DNA of 64,000 nucleotides from Pseudomonas sp. dw_612 (GCF_018449725.1 NZ_JAAVVC010000003.1:372001-436000), one strand, 5' to 3'; shown: positions 28,498-37,400, counted from the stretch's first letter. Notes: generated by a model not told the origin, from the letters alone. Program-made: numbers and translations.

Positions 28498-29130
28498 ATG
28501 GTGCTTCAAACATGGCTGGCGTTTTTTGCCGCCTGCTGGGTGATCAGCCTGTCTCCCGGTGCCGGCGCGATTGCGTCGATGTCCAGCGGTCTGCGATACG
28601 GTTTCTGGCGCGGTTACTGGAACGCCTTGGGCCTGCAACTGGGCCTGGCGTTGCAGATTGCGATTGTGGCTGCCGGTGTTGGTGCGATCCTCGCGGCTTC
28701 GGCTACCGCGTTTTATGCGATCAAATGGTTTGGTGTCGCTTACCTGGTCTACCTTGCGGTCAAGCAATGGAAAGCCCTGCCCACTGATATGAGCGACGAC
28801 GCAGCGGTACGGCAGATCGGCAAACCGCTGGCGCTGGTGTTCCGTGGTTTCCTGGTAAACGTCAGCAACCCCAAGGCGTTGGTGTTCATGCTGGCGGTGC
28901 TGCCGCAGTTCATTGACCCGCATGCGCCGTTGGTGGCTCAGTACCTGATCCTCGGGGTGACCATGATTTGCGTCGACCTGATTGTCATGGCCGGCTACAC
29001 CGGGCTCGCGTCCAAAGTGCTGCGCCTGTTGCGTACGCCCAAACAGCAGAAACGCATGAACCGCACGTTTGCCGGGTTGTTCATTGGCGCGGCGGCGTTC
29101 ATGGCGACGCTGCGTAAAGCGGTGGTGTAA
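28498..29130 (+). CDS. LysE/RhtB family exporter
   Basis: The 210-residue product has six predicted helices and the family N-terminus (FAACWVISLSPGAGAIASMSSGLRYG in part; the SPGA motif is at about residues 19-22). NPKALVFMLAVLPQF (about 122-136) is also characteristic of LysE/RhtB exporters for amino acids or homoserine. No substrate can be assigned. It starts at ATG 28498. A strong hairpin terminator follows 15 bases after the stop. It stands alone between mscS-like and the envelope cluster. Confidence 0.9.
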   Translation: MVLQTWLAFFAACWVISLSPGAGAIASMSSGLRYGFWRGYWNALGLQLGLALQIAIVAAGVGAILAASATAFYAIKWFGVAYLVYLAVKQWKALPTDMSDDAAVRQIGKPLALVFRGFLVNVSNPKALVFMLAVLPQFIDPHAPLVAQYLILGVTMICVDLIVMAGYTGLASKVLRLLRTPKQQKRMNRTFAGLFIGAAAFMATLRKAVV

Positions 29131-29144
29131 AACCCACAGGCACA

Positions 29145-29174
29145 AAAAAGGCGACCTTTTCAGGTCGCCTTTTT
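29145..29174. terminator. Bidirectional terminator between lysE-like gene and envelope cluster
   Basis: AAAAAGGCGACC and GGTCGCCTTTTT form a 12-bp stem around a 6-base loop. A- and T-runs on both sides suit termination of the convergent genes on either side. Confidence 0.9.
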
Positions 29175-29220
29175 CATTGCTGCGAGCGAGCTTCTGTGGC
29201 GAGGGGGCCCACCCTGGGAA

Positions 29221-29964
29221 TCAGCGCAAAATCACCGGTGCAGTATCGCGCGGCAGATTGCTGCGTTGAGCCGGCTCGCGAGGCTGTTCATAGCCAGGAC
29301 CACCAAGCTGTTGGCTCAGTTGTCCGGCCACGTCTTCACCCAACGCCTTGGACACATCGCGTACTACCCGAGGGCGATTCAGCGAGATTTTGATGTCCCG
29401 GCCATTCACCAGTTTGGTGTCCTGGCCTTCGCCCATCGCCGTGAAGGCCGAGGTGATTTCGAAGGTCTTGGTGTTGATCAGGCTGAAATCCGCCACCAGG
29501 GTCAACGCCAATACCGCCGAATAGCTGTCGGTGTTGGCGAGCTCGTTCATGTCCTGGGTGAAGTCGATATCCGACACCGTACCGAACAGCACATAGTCCG
29601 CGCCCTTGAAGCTGCCGGCCTTGATCCGCTTGATCACATCGTAGATGTCACCCTTGGACGAGGCGGTATACGGCGTGCCCTGAATCAGCTGGAACATGCC
29701 GGTGCGCAGGATTTCACCCTTGATGTCGCCGGTGAACTTACGCAGTTCGGCCTGTTCGATGTAGCTGGTGGTGGCTTCGATCTCGTTGTAGTTCGACGAA
29801 CCGCTGGAGCTGTAGTAGCCCTCGCGGTAGTTGCTCTGCGCCGAGACGATGTGGATGTACTGCTCCACCCGCTCCTGGTACGCCAGATCCGTGACTGCAA
29901 CTTTCGGGGTCGCTTGCACGCTGAACGCGCAAGCCAGGGCCATCAGGCCAATCCATGTGCGCAT
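29221..29964 (-). CDS. Secreted LpoB/CsgG-like protein
   Basis: This 247-residue protein has a signal peptide (MRTWIGLMALACAFSVQA) and a mature part beginning TPKVAVTDLAYQERV. The pattern VAVTDLAYQ, GADYVLFGTVSDIDF and VADFSLINTKTFEI is that of the CsgG/LpoB alpha-beta superfamily. Cysteine 12 is followed by hydrophobic residues, so cleavage by signal peptidase I (not lipidation) is more likely. It ends in a Pro/Arg-rich tail. Its start lies three bases past the LpoB-like stop, so it is the last gene of the envelope operon. Exact function is unknown. Confidence 0.75.
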   Translation of the reverse strand: MRTWIGLMALACAFSVQATPKVAVTDLAYQERVEQYIHIVSAQSNYREGYYSSSGSSNYNEIEATTSYIEQAELRKFTGDIKGEILRTGMFQLIQGTPYTASSKGDIYDVIKRIKAGSFKGADYVLFGTVSDIDFTQDMNELANTDSYSAVLALTLVADFSLINTKTFEITSAFTAMGEGQDTKLVNGRDIKISLNRPRVVRDVSKALGEDVAGQLSQQLGGPGYEQPREPAQRSNLPRDTAPVILR

Positions 29965-29967
29965 CGA

Positions 29968-30555
29968 TTAACGCTCCGTGGTTTTGCGGATCTCTTTTTC
30001 GTCCATCCACTCGGCCAGACCGCTTTCAACGTCGATCAATTGCAGGCTGAATTTGTAGAAGACGTCCTTGTAGTCGCTGCTGCGCTTGACGATCGAGCTG
30101 ATCGAGCCTTCGATGCGGTACTTGGCGGCCACCATGTTGCCGGTCTTGGCCACGGTGCTCTTCTTGTAGAGGCCGCTCTGGTTTTGCAGCTTGAGCTGAT
30201 CAACCTGGCTCTGCATCGCGGTGTTGTCGCTGGCGAAGCGGGCGACGCCGGTCTTCATCAGCTGAGTCTTGATGCTGGTGGTGATTTCGCGGGTATCGAT
30301 GTACTCGCTGGTCTTGTTCTTCACGTCGTAGACCTGAACCACCGGACGGCCCTGCAGAATGCCGGACTGGGCCAGGGAACGGGTCATGGATTCGGCGATC
30401 ATCTGCAGGTCGGTGGAACCGAACTCGTTGGTCACGGTTTCCACAGCCTTGGTGTCACCGTAGCTGATGTTCTTGCTGCCCAGGGTCGGCGAAGTGTTGG
30501 CGCAGCCGCTGGCCAGGAGGGCGATAACGGCGATGAACGAAAAGCGTGCAAACAT
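29968..30555 (-). CDS. LpoB-like outer-membrane lipoprotein
   Basis: The 195-residue product has a signal peptide and lipobox (LLASGC, Cys18), then a domain of the LpoB family (AAKYRIEGSISSIVKRSSDYKD, FSLQLIDVESGLAEWMDEKEIRK in part). E. coli LpoB activates peptidoglycan synthase PBP1b from the outer membrane. In P. aeruginosa, however, that job is done by LpoP, so the role here is open. The residue after the lipobox Cys is Ala, fitting outer-membrane sorting. It lies next to a ycfL-like gene, as in E. coli ycfL-lpoB. Confidence 0.82.
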   Translation of the reverse strand: MFARFSFIAVIALLASGCANTSPTLGSKNISYGDTKAVETVTNEFGSTDLQMIAESMTRSLAQSGILQGRPVVQVYDVKNKTSEYIDTREITTSIKTQLMKTGVARFASDNTAMQSQVDQLKLQNQSGLYKKSTVAKTGNMVAAKYRIEGSISSIVKRSSDYKDVFYKFSLQLIDVESGLAEWMDEKEIRKTTER

Positions 30556-30591
30556 GGGAATGCTCTCTAGAACTGAACGAATAGGGTCGGG

Positions 30592-30963
30592 TTACGGCGT
30601 CTTGATTTCGAGACGGAAGTCCACGGCTTTGGCGGTCGGCGCGATGGCCTGGATGAAACTGGTCTGCTCGCCATACATCAGCTGGCTTTTCCAGGTTTCT
30701 TCTTCCGCGACCGGGAAACCCTCAGGGCCGAGCCAGGCAAAACGGTAGTAGAAAGTCTTGTTGTTGAAGCTGGTGTTGCTCAGCTGCACATTGACCGTCT
30801 GGAAGCCGTTTTCCCGGGCGACGCGCATGGCGCCGACCACGATATTCTTCAGCTTGCCCATGGCCACGACTTTACTGGCGGCACTGCCCGGCTCTGGGGG
30901 TGGCGGGGTGGCGCAGCCGGCCAGCAAGGCCAGGGCGACAACGGCGATGAGTTTGAAGCGCAT
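30592..30963 (-). CDS. YcfL-like lipoprotein (DUF1425)
   Basis: The 123-residue product has lipobox LLAGC (Cys17), a Pro-rich linker (ATPPPPEPG) and a small beta-sandwich domain with NTSFNNKTFYYRFAWLG, typical of YcfL/DUF1425. In E. coli ycfL sits just upstream of lpoB, and the order here is the same. No function is known. It starts 15 bases after the COG3014 stop and runs into the LpoB-like gene 36 bases on. Confidence 0.82.
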   Translation of the reverse strand: MRFKLIAVVALALLAGCATPPPPEPGSAASKVVAMGKLKNIVVGAMRVARENGFQTVNVQLSNTSFNNKTFYYRFAWLGPEGFPVAEEETWKSQLMYGEQTSFIQAIAPTAKAVDFRLEIKTP

Positions 30964-30978
30964 GCAAAGACTCCGTTC

Positions 30979-32373
30979 TTAAGGTTGTTTGAAGCTGGCC
31001 ACGGCGGTCGGGTTGGCACTGGTGATCACGTGTGCGGCCAGGCCGCTGGCGAAGACCTGATTACCCACGGCGCGCAGGCTGATGACCTGGTAACGCTGAT
31101 CCACGGTGATCTTGACCACCGAGCCGCCCACGACGCTCGGCAGAGTGACTTGGTGCTCGCCTTTCTTCAAGCGCAGACGCACCACCTGGGTGTTGTCCGG
31201 CAGGGTGCGCCACGTACGGGTATCGGCACCTTCGAGCACAGCTGAAGAAATGCCCACCGCCAGACCGGCCAGTGGGTTGGTTTCGTTGATCTTCTTCTGC
31301 GCCACGCCTTTGGTCACGGCACGCACGGTGGTGCGCAGGATGATGCCCGGCATGTCGTCACGCAGGGCGCGGCGGGACATGGCGGTGGTGCTGTTGAGCT
31401 GGGTCAGGTTTAGTTGCTGACCGTCCACGCCGATCTGGGCGAAAGTCGCGGTGGAGGTGTCCGGCTTGATGATCGGGAACGACAACGGCGTGATCACCAG
31501 CTGATTGCTGATCGGCAATGGCAGCGGAATGCGGATCGAGTCACGGGACGGCGCCAGGCCGCTTTGCACCACGATCAGGATATCGCTGTCGTCGGTCTTG
31601 GTCGGCTTGTCGAGGTTGACCAAGGCCTGTTCCAGCAGCGGCGTGTTCGGGCGCAGTTCGGCGGCCTTGCGGTAACCCGGCGCAGCGAGGTCTTTTTCAC
31701 CCAGGGCTTCGTAGACGTAACCGGCCAGGTAATGGCTGAACGCACTCTGGTAGCTGTTTTTCAGGCTGACCACGTCCGGCGCGTCGAGGCTGGCGACCGG
31801 GTAACCCTGCAGGTCTTTGTACTGGGTTTTGATCCCTTCTTTCTCGGCCTCGTTTTCGCTCTTGAGGTATTCCTTGTCGCGCAGATCGGCGATCACCGCT
31901 TCGCGTTCGTGGGTCTTCTTGATCGACATGCGTGCGCCGTCGAAGTCATTCACCGCCAGCAGGTTCAGCGCCATTTGCGTGGTCAGCATGACTTTTTCGT
32001 AGTCGTAGCCTTCGTAACGGCGGACCTTGTCGTTAACCAGGAAACTGCCGAATTGCGCCAGGTACTTGTCGGTATCAAGCTTGACCGAGTCTTCCCACTT
32101 GCCCACCACCTGATCGGCGCTGGTCCAGGCATTCTGGCTGCCGGACAGGTCGCCCTTGGCGCGCAACAGTTCACCCTTCTCGAAGTAATAGAGCAGGTCT
32201 TTGTCCGGGCCGGAGTTGTTCTTTTCCAGCATCGTCAGCGCGGCATCGACATTGCCGGCGGCCAGTTGCTGGTTGGTTTGCGCGAGTTCGGAGTCGTAGT
32301 TACGGAATGCCGAACAGCCGGAGAGCAAGGTGACGGCACTGAGTGCGATCGAGGTAAGGGCGCGAGAGGCCAT
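30979..32373 (-). CDS. COG3014-family lipoprotein, copy 1
   Basis: The 464-residue product has a lipobox (LLSGC, Cys20; next residue Ser, so outer-membrane sorting). It then has an N-terminal region with TPR-like helices (SAFRNYDSELAQTNQQLAAG to about residue 260) and a C-terminal beta-rich part ending LKKGEHQVTLPSVVGG. The core motif is VMLTTQMALNLLAVNDFDGAR (in part). The ATG at 32373 follows GGGAAGAAG; a longer frame to 32469 lacks a signal peptide. It is the first gene of the operon with ycfL-like and lpoB-like genes. COG3014 has no assigned function. Confidence 0.82.
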   Translation of the reverse strand: MASRALTSIALSAVTLLSGCSAFRNYDSELAQTNQQLAAGNVDAALTMLEKNNSGPDKDLLYYFEKGELLRAKGDLSGSQNAWTSADQVVGKWEDSVKLDTDKYLAQFGSFLVNDKVRRYEGYDYEKVMLTTQMALNLLAVNDFDGARMSIKKTHEREAVIADLRDKEYLKSENEAEKEGIKTQYKDLQGYPVASLDAPDVVSLKNSYQSAFSHYLAGYVYEALGEKDLAAPGYRKAAELRPNTPLLEQALVNLDKPTKTDDSDILIVVQSGLAPSRDSIRIPLPLPISNQLVITPLSFPIIKPDTSTATFAQIGVDGQQLNLTQLNSTTAMSRRALRDDMPGIILRTTVRAVTKGVAQKKINETNPLAGLAVGISSAVLEGADTRTWRTLPDNTQVVRLRLKKGEHQVTLPSVVGGSVVKITVDQRYQVISLRAVGNQVFASGLAAHVITSANPTAVASFKQP

Positions 32374-32579
32374 AGGGGGTACTTCTTCCCTGAGTGTAAG
32401 CAGCCGCGCGTGCCGGTCGGGCTGTTGGGACCTATCGGCAGGGAGACTGGCGTCCTGCCAATTCCTCATAAAAGAGGAGCTTAAATGCCGCTTCGCATTC
32501 GCGAGGGCGCGGCATTATAAGCGCGGATGCTGGCCATGTAGTGGCTTTTTAATTACAAATTTTCACAACGTGCCACTAC

Positions 32580-33980
32580 TTATTTCAAACCGGATACCAC
32601 GGCGCTGTCTGGCGCAGAGGACGGTTCGAAAGCCACCCCGTTGCTGAAGATCCGCCCACCCAGCGCTCGCAGACCGATAACTTGATGGTTCTGGTCGATG
32701 CGGATTTTCAGCGGCGCGGCGCCTGGAGCGTTGGGCAGGCTGATCAGGTGCTCGCCTTTTTTCAGGCGCAGACGCACCACTTGGGTGATGTTGGGCAAGG
32801 TGCGCCAGGTCCGGGTGTCCGCGTGCTCAAAGCCATCATGCTGCGTCACGTAGGAGGCTTTGCTTGGGTCGCGCCGGTTATCGGTACCCTGAACGTCAGC
32901 CGCCAGGAAGGCGCGATAGGCGGTGCGTTGAATGATGCCGGGCATGTCGTCGCGCAATGTCCGCAGCGACATGTCGGTGATGCTGTTGACGAGGATCAGT
33001 GGCTGTTTGCGTCCGTCGACGGTCATCTGTGTGAATGCCGGGGTCGAGGTGTCGGGCACCATCACTGGAAACGAAACGTTGGCAACGATGACCTGGCCAT
33101 CTTGCAGGCGTACCGGATAGGGCACCCGAACCGAACTGCGCGCCGGCGCCAGGCCGCTTTGAACAATGATCAGCACATCGCTTTCATTGGCGTTGGCGGC
33201 GGGTTTGTCGAGTTCGCGCAAGGCCTGTTGGAAGAAGGGCAGGTCGGGTCGTAACTCGATGGCCTGGCGATAACCGGGAGCGGCGAGGTCACGCTCACCC
33301 AGCGCTTCATAGGTGAACCCGGCCAGGTAGTGGCTGAACGCGCTCTGATAGCCGTTCTTCAGCGCGATGACGGAGGGCGCATCGAGGGTGGCCACGGGGT
33401 AGCCCTGAAGATCCTTGTACTGCACGCGAACGCCCTGAGCCTTGGCTTGCTCCTCGACGTGCTCGTATTGTTTTTCCCACTGGCGGGCGATCAGTGCTTC
33501 GCGTTCGTGGGTTTTCTTGATATCGGCGCGGGCACCATCGAAGTCATTCACGGCCAACTGGTTCAGGGCCATTTGCGTGGTCAGCATGACCTTTTCATAG
33601 TCGTAGCCATCGTAGCGACGCAGTTTGTCATTGATGATGCTGCCCCAATGATCGCCCATCGCGGACAGGAGCTGGGTGCCGGTGGATTCAACGGTGTCCT
33701 GGCGCTGAATCACCATTTGCTCCGCGCTGCGCCAGGCGACCTGACTTTGCGGCAGCTCGCCGGCGGCACTCAGGACGGCACCTGTTTCGAAGTAGTAGAG
33801 CAGGTCCCGCTCTTCTGACGGGTTGTGCAATTCCAGCAATTGGAGCGCGCCTTGCGGATTCCCGGCTTTCAACTGGTCAGTCGTTTGTGCCAGTTCCAGG
33901 TCGTAGTTGCGATAGGCGGCGCAACCGGTCAATTGCAGGGCGAGGCTGAGCAGCAGCGAGAAAAAGAGGTGTGAGCGCAT
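32580..33980 (-). CDS. COG3014-family lipoprotein, copy 2 (tandem paralogue)
   Basis: The 466-residue product is a paralogue of the preceding gene: it shares the lipobox (QLTGC, Cys20), then YRNYDLELAQTTDQLKAGN, YDYEKVMLTTQMALNQLAVN, KDLQGYPVATLDAPSV and RTWRTLPNITQVVRLRLKKG. The central region of copy 1 around GVAQKKINETNP is replaced here by a different insert. It lies 206 bases upstream of copy 1 and so may have its own promoter. Presumably the result of a tandem duplication; the copies have diverged. Confidence 0.82.
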   Translation of the reverse strand: MRSHLFFSLLLSLALQLTGCAAYRNYDLELAQTTDQLKAGNPQGALQLLELHNPSEERDLLYYFETGAVLSAAGELPQSQVAWRSAEQMVIQRQDTVESTGTQLLSAMGDHWGSIINDKLRRYDGYDYEKVMLTTQMALNQLAVNDFDGARADIKKTHEREALIARQWEKQYEHVEEQAKAQGVRVQYKDLQGYPVATLDAPSVIALKNGYQSAFSHYLAGFTYEALGERDLAAPGYRQAIELRPDLPFFQQALRELDKPAANANESDVLIIVQSGLAPARSSVRVPYPVRLQDGQVIVANVSFPVMVPDTSTPAFTQMTVDGRKQPLILVNSITDMSLRTLRDDMPGIIQRTAYRAFLAADVQGTDNRRDPSKASYVTQHDGFEHADTRTWRTLPNITQVVRLRLKKGEHLISLPNAPGAAPLKIRIDQNHQVIGLRALGGRIFSNGVAFEPSSAPDSAVVSGLK

Positions 33981-34133
33981 GGACGATGATTCTTCCCTGA
34001 TCGGATGCTGCGAGGAGGTGGCGATTCGCCGCTGAATTTATACGCAGCCGTGCAGGAAACGCCAACAAAGCTTGAGTGAAAGTCATTGGAAGTTAACAAT
34101 GTGTTACTTCGTATTTCCCCTTGAGATTCATTC

Positions 34134-36035
34134 ATGACTGCCTCCTCCTCCCGTTTTCTGGCGTGGCTAGTGCTGCCGGTTATTGCATTCTGCAGCCTCA
34201 ATGCGCTGGCCGACACCGTCGAAGGCGCGCCCAAAGCGCTGCATTTGCTCGATTACATTGGCGCTGATTATCCGACGACGGTCGAGGCCGGCAAGGTCAT
34301 TGATGAGTCTGAATACCGCGAACTGCAGGAGTTTCTGGGCGTTCTCAAAGGGCTGATCGCTGAATTGCCGGTCAAGCCTGAGCGGGCCGAACTGGAGCAG
34401 GGCGTCAGCAACCTTGGCGCTGCGATTGCCGCTCACAAGGACAGTGCCGACGTGGTTCGTCAGGCCCGACAGCTCGGTGCGAAGCTGGCGGTGGCCTATG
34501 AAGTCAGCCAGGCCCCGGTGATTACCCCGGACCCGACGCGCGGTGCGCCGCTGTACGCCCAGCAATGCTCGGTGTGCCACGGCGATGCGGGCGCCGGCGA
34601 CGGCCCGGCAGGCGTGGGCATGACCCCGCCGCCGGCCAATCTGCGCGACGCGACGCGCCTCGATCGCCTGAGCCTCTACGGGATCTACAACACGTTGGGC
34701 CAAGGCGTCGAAGGCACCGACATGCCGTCCTTCGCCGATCAGTTGGATGACCGTCAGCGTTGGGATCTGGCGACCTATATCGCGGGCTTCAGCGCCGATC
34801 CGGCCGCAGCAAAATCCGAAAAGACCTACAACATTGCCGACCTGGCCCGTCAGACGCCCGCCGAAGTGCTGGCCGCCGAAGGCCCGCAAGCCGTGGCGAC
34901 CTTCCGTGCACAACGGGCGCAGCCGCCGCAGGTCAAGCGCGGCCCGGCGCAATTGCTCGATTACACCGCGGCGACCCTGGACAAAAGCATCGCCGCTTAC
35001 CGTGCCGGCGAACACGATCAGGCCTATGACTTGTCGGTGGCGGCGTACCTGGAAGGCTTCGAGCTGGTCGAAAGCTCTTTGGACAACGTCGACGCCAACG
35101 TGCGCAAAGACACTGAAAAATCCTTGATGGCGTACCGTCAGTCGTTGCAGGACGGCTTGCCGGTCGCCCAGGTTGAGCAGCGCCTGGACGTCGCCAAGTC
35201 CAAGCTGAAGGAATCCGCCGGCCTGTTGGGCAGCGATGGCTTGAGCTGGTCCCTGAGCTACATCTCCGGCCTGTTGATTCTGCTGCGTGAAGGCCTGGAA
35301 GCGATTCTGGTGCTGGCGGCGATCCTCGCGTTCCTGCGCAACACCGGCCAGCAATCGGCGGTTCGCAGCGTCAACGTCGGTTGGGGTCTGGCGTTGGTGG
35401 CCGGTTTGGCGACCTGGGCGTTGGCGGCGTATGTGATTGATGTCAGCGGCGCCCAGCGTGAGTTGCTGGAAGGCTGCACGGCGTTGTTTGCCAGCGTCAT
35501 GGTGCTCTGGCTCGGCGTGTGGATGCACGACCGGCGCCACGCGGCAGCCTGGCAGGATTACATCAAGAGCAGCCTGGTGGGCGGCGGCGGGCGTTTCGGT
35601 TTTGCGATTCTGGCGTTCTTCTCGGTGTATCGCGAATTGTTCGAAGTGATCCTGTTCTACGAAACCCTGTGGTTGCAGGCCGGTCCCGCCGGGCATAACG
35701 CGGTGTTGGCGGGTGGCGCCACCGCGCTGGTGCTGTTGGTGGGCCTGGCCTGGGTGATTCTGCGCGGCTCGGCGAAACTGCCGCTGGCGCTGTTCTTCGG
35801 CATCAACGCCGGATTGCTGTGTGCGTTGTCGGTGGTGTTTGCGGGGCATGGTGTGAAGGCGTTGCAGGAAGCCGGGATTTTCGGCACGCGGCCGGTGCCG
35901 TTCTTTGACTTCGACTGGCTGGGGATTCACGCGGATGCGTATTCGCTGAGTGCGCAGGCGGTGGCGATCATTGCGATCATCGTGCTTTACAGTCGTAGCC
36001 GGATGGCTGAGAAGCGGCGGGTGCAGGTTTCTTAA
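34134..36035 (+). CDS. FTR1-family iron permease fused to a cytochrome c domain
   Basis: The 633-residue protein has a signal peptide (about 1-26, ending LNALADT), a periplasmic cytochrome c domain with the haem motif CSVCH (C145-H149) and the axial Met likely in TDMPSF, a helical linker (about 250-370), and a seven-helix FTR1 permease. The two permease REXXE iron motifs are visible: REGLE (from Arg385) and RELFE (from Arg500). FTR1 proteins import Fe(III) after oxidation of Fe(II); the fused haem domain suggests a built-in redox step. PAO1 has a similar gene at this place (from memory PA5248). No Fur box is recognisable upstream. Confidence 0.88.
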   Translation: MTASSSRFLAWLVLPVIAFCSLNALADTVEGAPKALHLLDYIGADYPTTVEAGKVIDESEYRELQEFLGVLKGLIAELPVKPERAELEQGVSNLGAAIAAHKDSADVVRQARQLGAKLAVAYEVSQAPVITPDPTRGAPLYAQQCSVCHGDAGAGDGPAGVGMTPPPANLRDATRLDRLSLYGIYNTLGQGVEGTDMPSFADQLDDRQRWDLATYIAGFSADPAAAKSEKTYNIADLARQTPAEVLAAEGPQAVATFRAQRAQPPQVKRGPAQLLDYTAATLDKSIAAYRAGEHDQAYDLSVAAYLEGFELVESSLDNVDANVRKDTEKSLMAYRQSLQDGLPVAQVEQRLDVAKSKLKESAGLLGSDGLSWSLSYISGLLILLREGLEAILVLAAILAFLRNTGQQSAVRSVNVGWGLALVAGLATWALAAYVIDVSGAQRELLEGCTALFASVMVLWLGVWMHDRRHAAAWQDYIKSSLVGGGGRFGFAILAFFSVYRELFEVILFYETLWLQAGPAGHNAVLAGGATALVLLVGLAWVILRGSAKLPLALFFGINAGLLCALSVVFAGHGVKALQEAGIFGTRPVPFFDFDWLGIHADAYSLSAQAVAIIAIIVLYSRSRMAEKRRVQVS

Positions 36036-36056
36036 AAGGCATTCGCTTCGCTCATA

Positions 36057-36133
36057 TTCGCGGGCAAGCCTCGCTCCTACAGGATTCATGCGCCGGTCGC
36101 GTATAACCTGTAGGAGCGAGGCTTGCCCGCGAA
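36057..36133. repeat. REP-like pair, GTAGGAGCGAGGCTTGCCCG type
   Basis: The arm GCGGGCAAGCCTCGCTCCTA (from about 36060) is followed, after about 30 bases, by TAGGAGCGAGGCTTGCCCGC. It faces outward, and the second arm ends 24 bases before the start of the next gene. Confidence 0.88.
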
Positions 36134-36156
36134 GCTTTTTAAAAGAGGTAAACACA

Positions 36157-36612
36157 ATGCGTGTCTGGATCGATGCCGACGCCTGCCCACGGGCGGCCAA
36201 GGATCTGGTGGTGAAGTTCGCCCTCAAGCGCCAGTTCGAAGTGGTGCTGGTGGCCGGTCAGCCGCAGATCAAGCCGGGCCTGGCCCTGGTGAAGCTGATT
36301 GTGGTGCCGAGCGGCCCGGACGCGGCCGACGATTACCTGGTAGAGCACGCGGTGCCCGGTGAATTGGTGATTTGCAGCGATGTGCCGCTGGCCGATCGTC
36401 TGGTGAAGAAGGGCGTTTCGGCGCTGGACCCGCGCGGCAAAGAGTTTGATGCGCAGAACATGGGCGACAGGCTGGCGGTGCGCAACCTATTCACCGATTT
36501 GCGTGAACAGGGCCAGATGAGCGGCGGTCCGGCGCCGTTTGGCGAGCGGGAGAAACAGGCGTTTGCCAATGCGCTGGATCGGATTTTGACCCGGTTGACT
36601 CGTAAACCCTGA
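36157..36612 (+). CDS. YaiI/YqxD family protein (DUF188, PIN-like)
   Basis: The 151-residue product starts MRVWIDADACPRAAKDLVVK, the conserved DADACP of the DUF188/YaiI family, and has CSDVPLADRLVKKG and ALDPRGKEFDAQNMGDRLAVRN further on. The fold is PIN-like with acidic residues (D6, D8) and a metal-binding look, so nuclease activity is possible but not shown. The ATG at 36157 is preceded by AAGAGG; upstream in-frame starts lie in the FTR1 gene or the repeat. Confidence 0.88.
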   Translation: MRVWIDADACPRAAKDLVVKFALKRQFEVVLVAGQPQIKPGLALVKLIVVPSGPDAADDYLVEHAVPGELVICSDVPLADRLVKKGVSALDPRGKEFDAQNMGDRLAVRNLFTDLREQGQMSGGPAPFGEREKQAFANALDRILTRLTRKP

Positions 36613-36630
36613 GCCAGACGCCGAACCCCT

Positions 36631-36720
36631 TGTGGGAGCGGGCTTGCTCGCGAAGAGGGCGTGTCAGTCGACACAAATGTTGGCTGATACACCGCTTTCG
36701 CGAGCAAGCCCGCTCCCACA
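36631..36720. repeat. REPIN: paired inverted REP elements
   Basis: TGTGGGAGCGGGCTTGCTCG starts at 36631 and its reverse complement ends at 36720; the spacer is about 40 bases. It lies between convergent genes, 11 bases from the elbB stop. Confidence 0.9.
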
Positions 36721-36731
36721 TTTAGTCCGTA

Positions 36732-37400
36732 TCAGGCGTCGTTTTCGTGGGTGAGTTCGAGAACGCGGTCGACGAGTTTGTTGATCCCGGAAGCCGCTTC
36801 GCTAATCGTCTGCGCCAACATATAAGCCGGCGTACTCACCAACTTGCGCGCCTTGTCCTCGACAATGTCGCCCACGGCGCAATCGGTGTGGGTGGCGCCC
36901 ATTTTGTTCATGGCTGCAGCTGTATCGGCATCGTTGCCGATGGTGCAGGTCACGCCCGGGCCATAGATTTTGGCCGCCAGCGCCGGCGAGATGCAGATCA
37001 ACCCCACCGGTTTGCCCGCTTCGGCAAAGGCTTCGGCCAAGGCCAGGACTTCCGGCTGAACCGTGCACCCAGCGCCTTCGACCGCGAAGTTGGAGAGGTT
37101 CTTGGCCGCACCAAAACCGCCCGGCACGATCAGCGCATCGAAGTCTTCGACGCTGGCCTCGCGCAGGTCTTTGATGTTGCCCCGTGCGATGCGCGCCGAC
37201 TCCACCAACACGTTGCGCGACTCAGGCATTTCTTCGCCGGTCAGGTGGTTGATCACATGCAGCTGCGCGATGTTCGGCGCAAAGCACTGCACCTGGGCAC
37301 CGCGCTGGTCCAGGCGCAGCAGGGTGATCACGCTTTCGTGGATCTCGGCGCCGTCGTACACGCCACAGCCGGAAAGGATCACTGCAATTTTTTTGCTCAT
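36732..37400 (-). CDS. elbB: ElbB, DJ-1/PfpI-superfamily glyoxalase
   Basis: The 222-residue product starts MSKKIAVILSGCGVYDGAEI and has the DJ-1 core: DALIVPGGFGAAKNLSNF and the nucleophile elbow around GLICISPALAAKI, with the cysteine at about residue 136. The length and both motifs identify ElbB. E. coli ElbB has weak glyoxalase activity and was linked to isoprenoid synthesis. It is divergent from the membrane hydroxylase gene, with a 115-base gap. Confidence 0.93.
   Translation of the reverse strand: MSKKIAVILSGCGVYDGAEIHESVITLLRLDQRGAQVQCFAPNIAQLHVINHLTGEEMPESRNVLVESARIARGNIKDLREASVEDFDALIVPGGFGAAKNLSNFAVEGAGCTVQPEVLALAEAFAEAGKPVGLICISPALAAKIYGPGVTCTIGNDADTAAAMNKMGATHTDCAVGDIVEDKARKLVSTPAYMLAQTISEAASGINKLVDRVLELTHENDA

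Noticed and set aside
34030-34133. Fur box before the FTR1 gene
   Set aside because: No GATAATGATAATC-like palindrome could be found in the leader.
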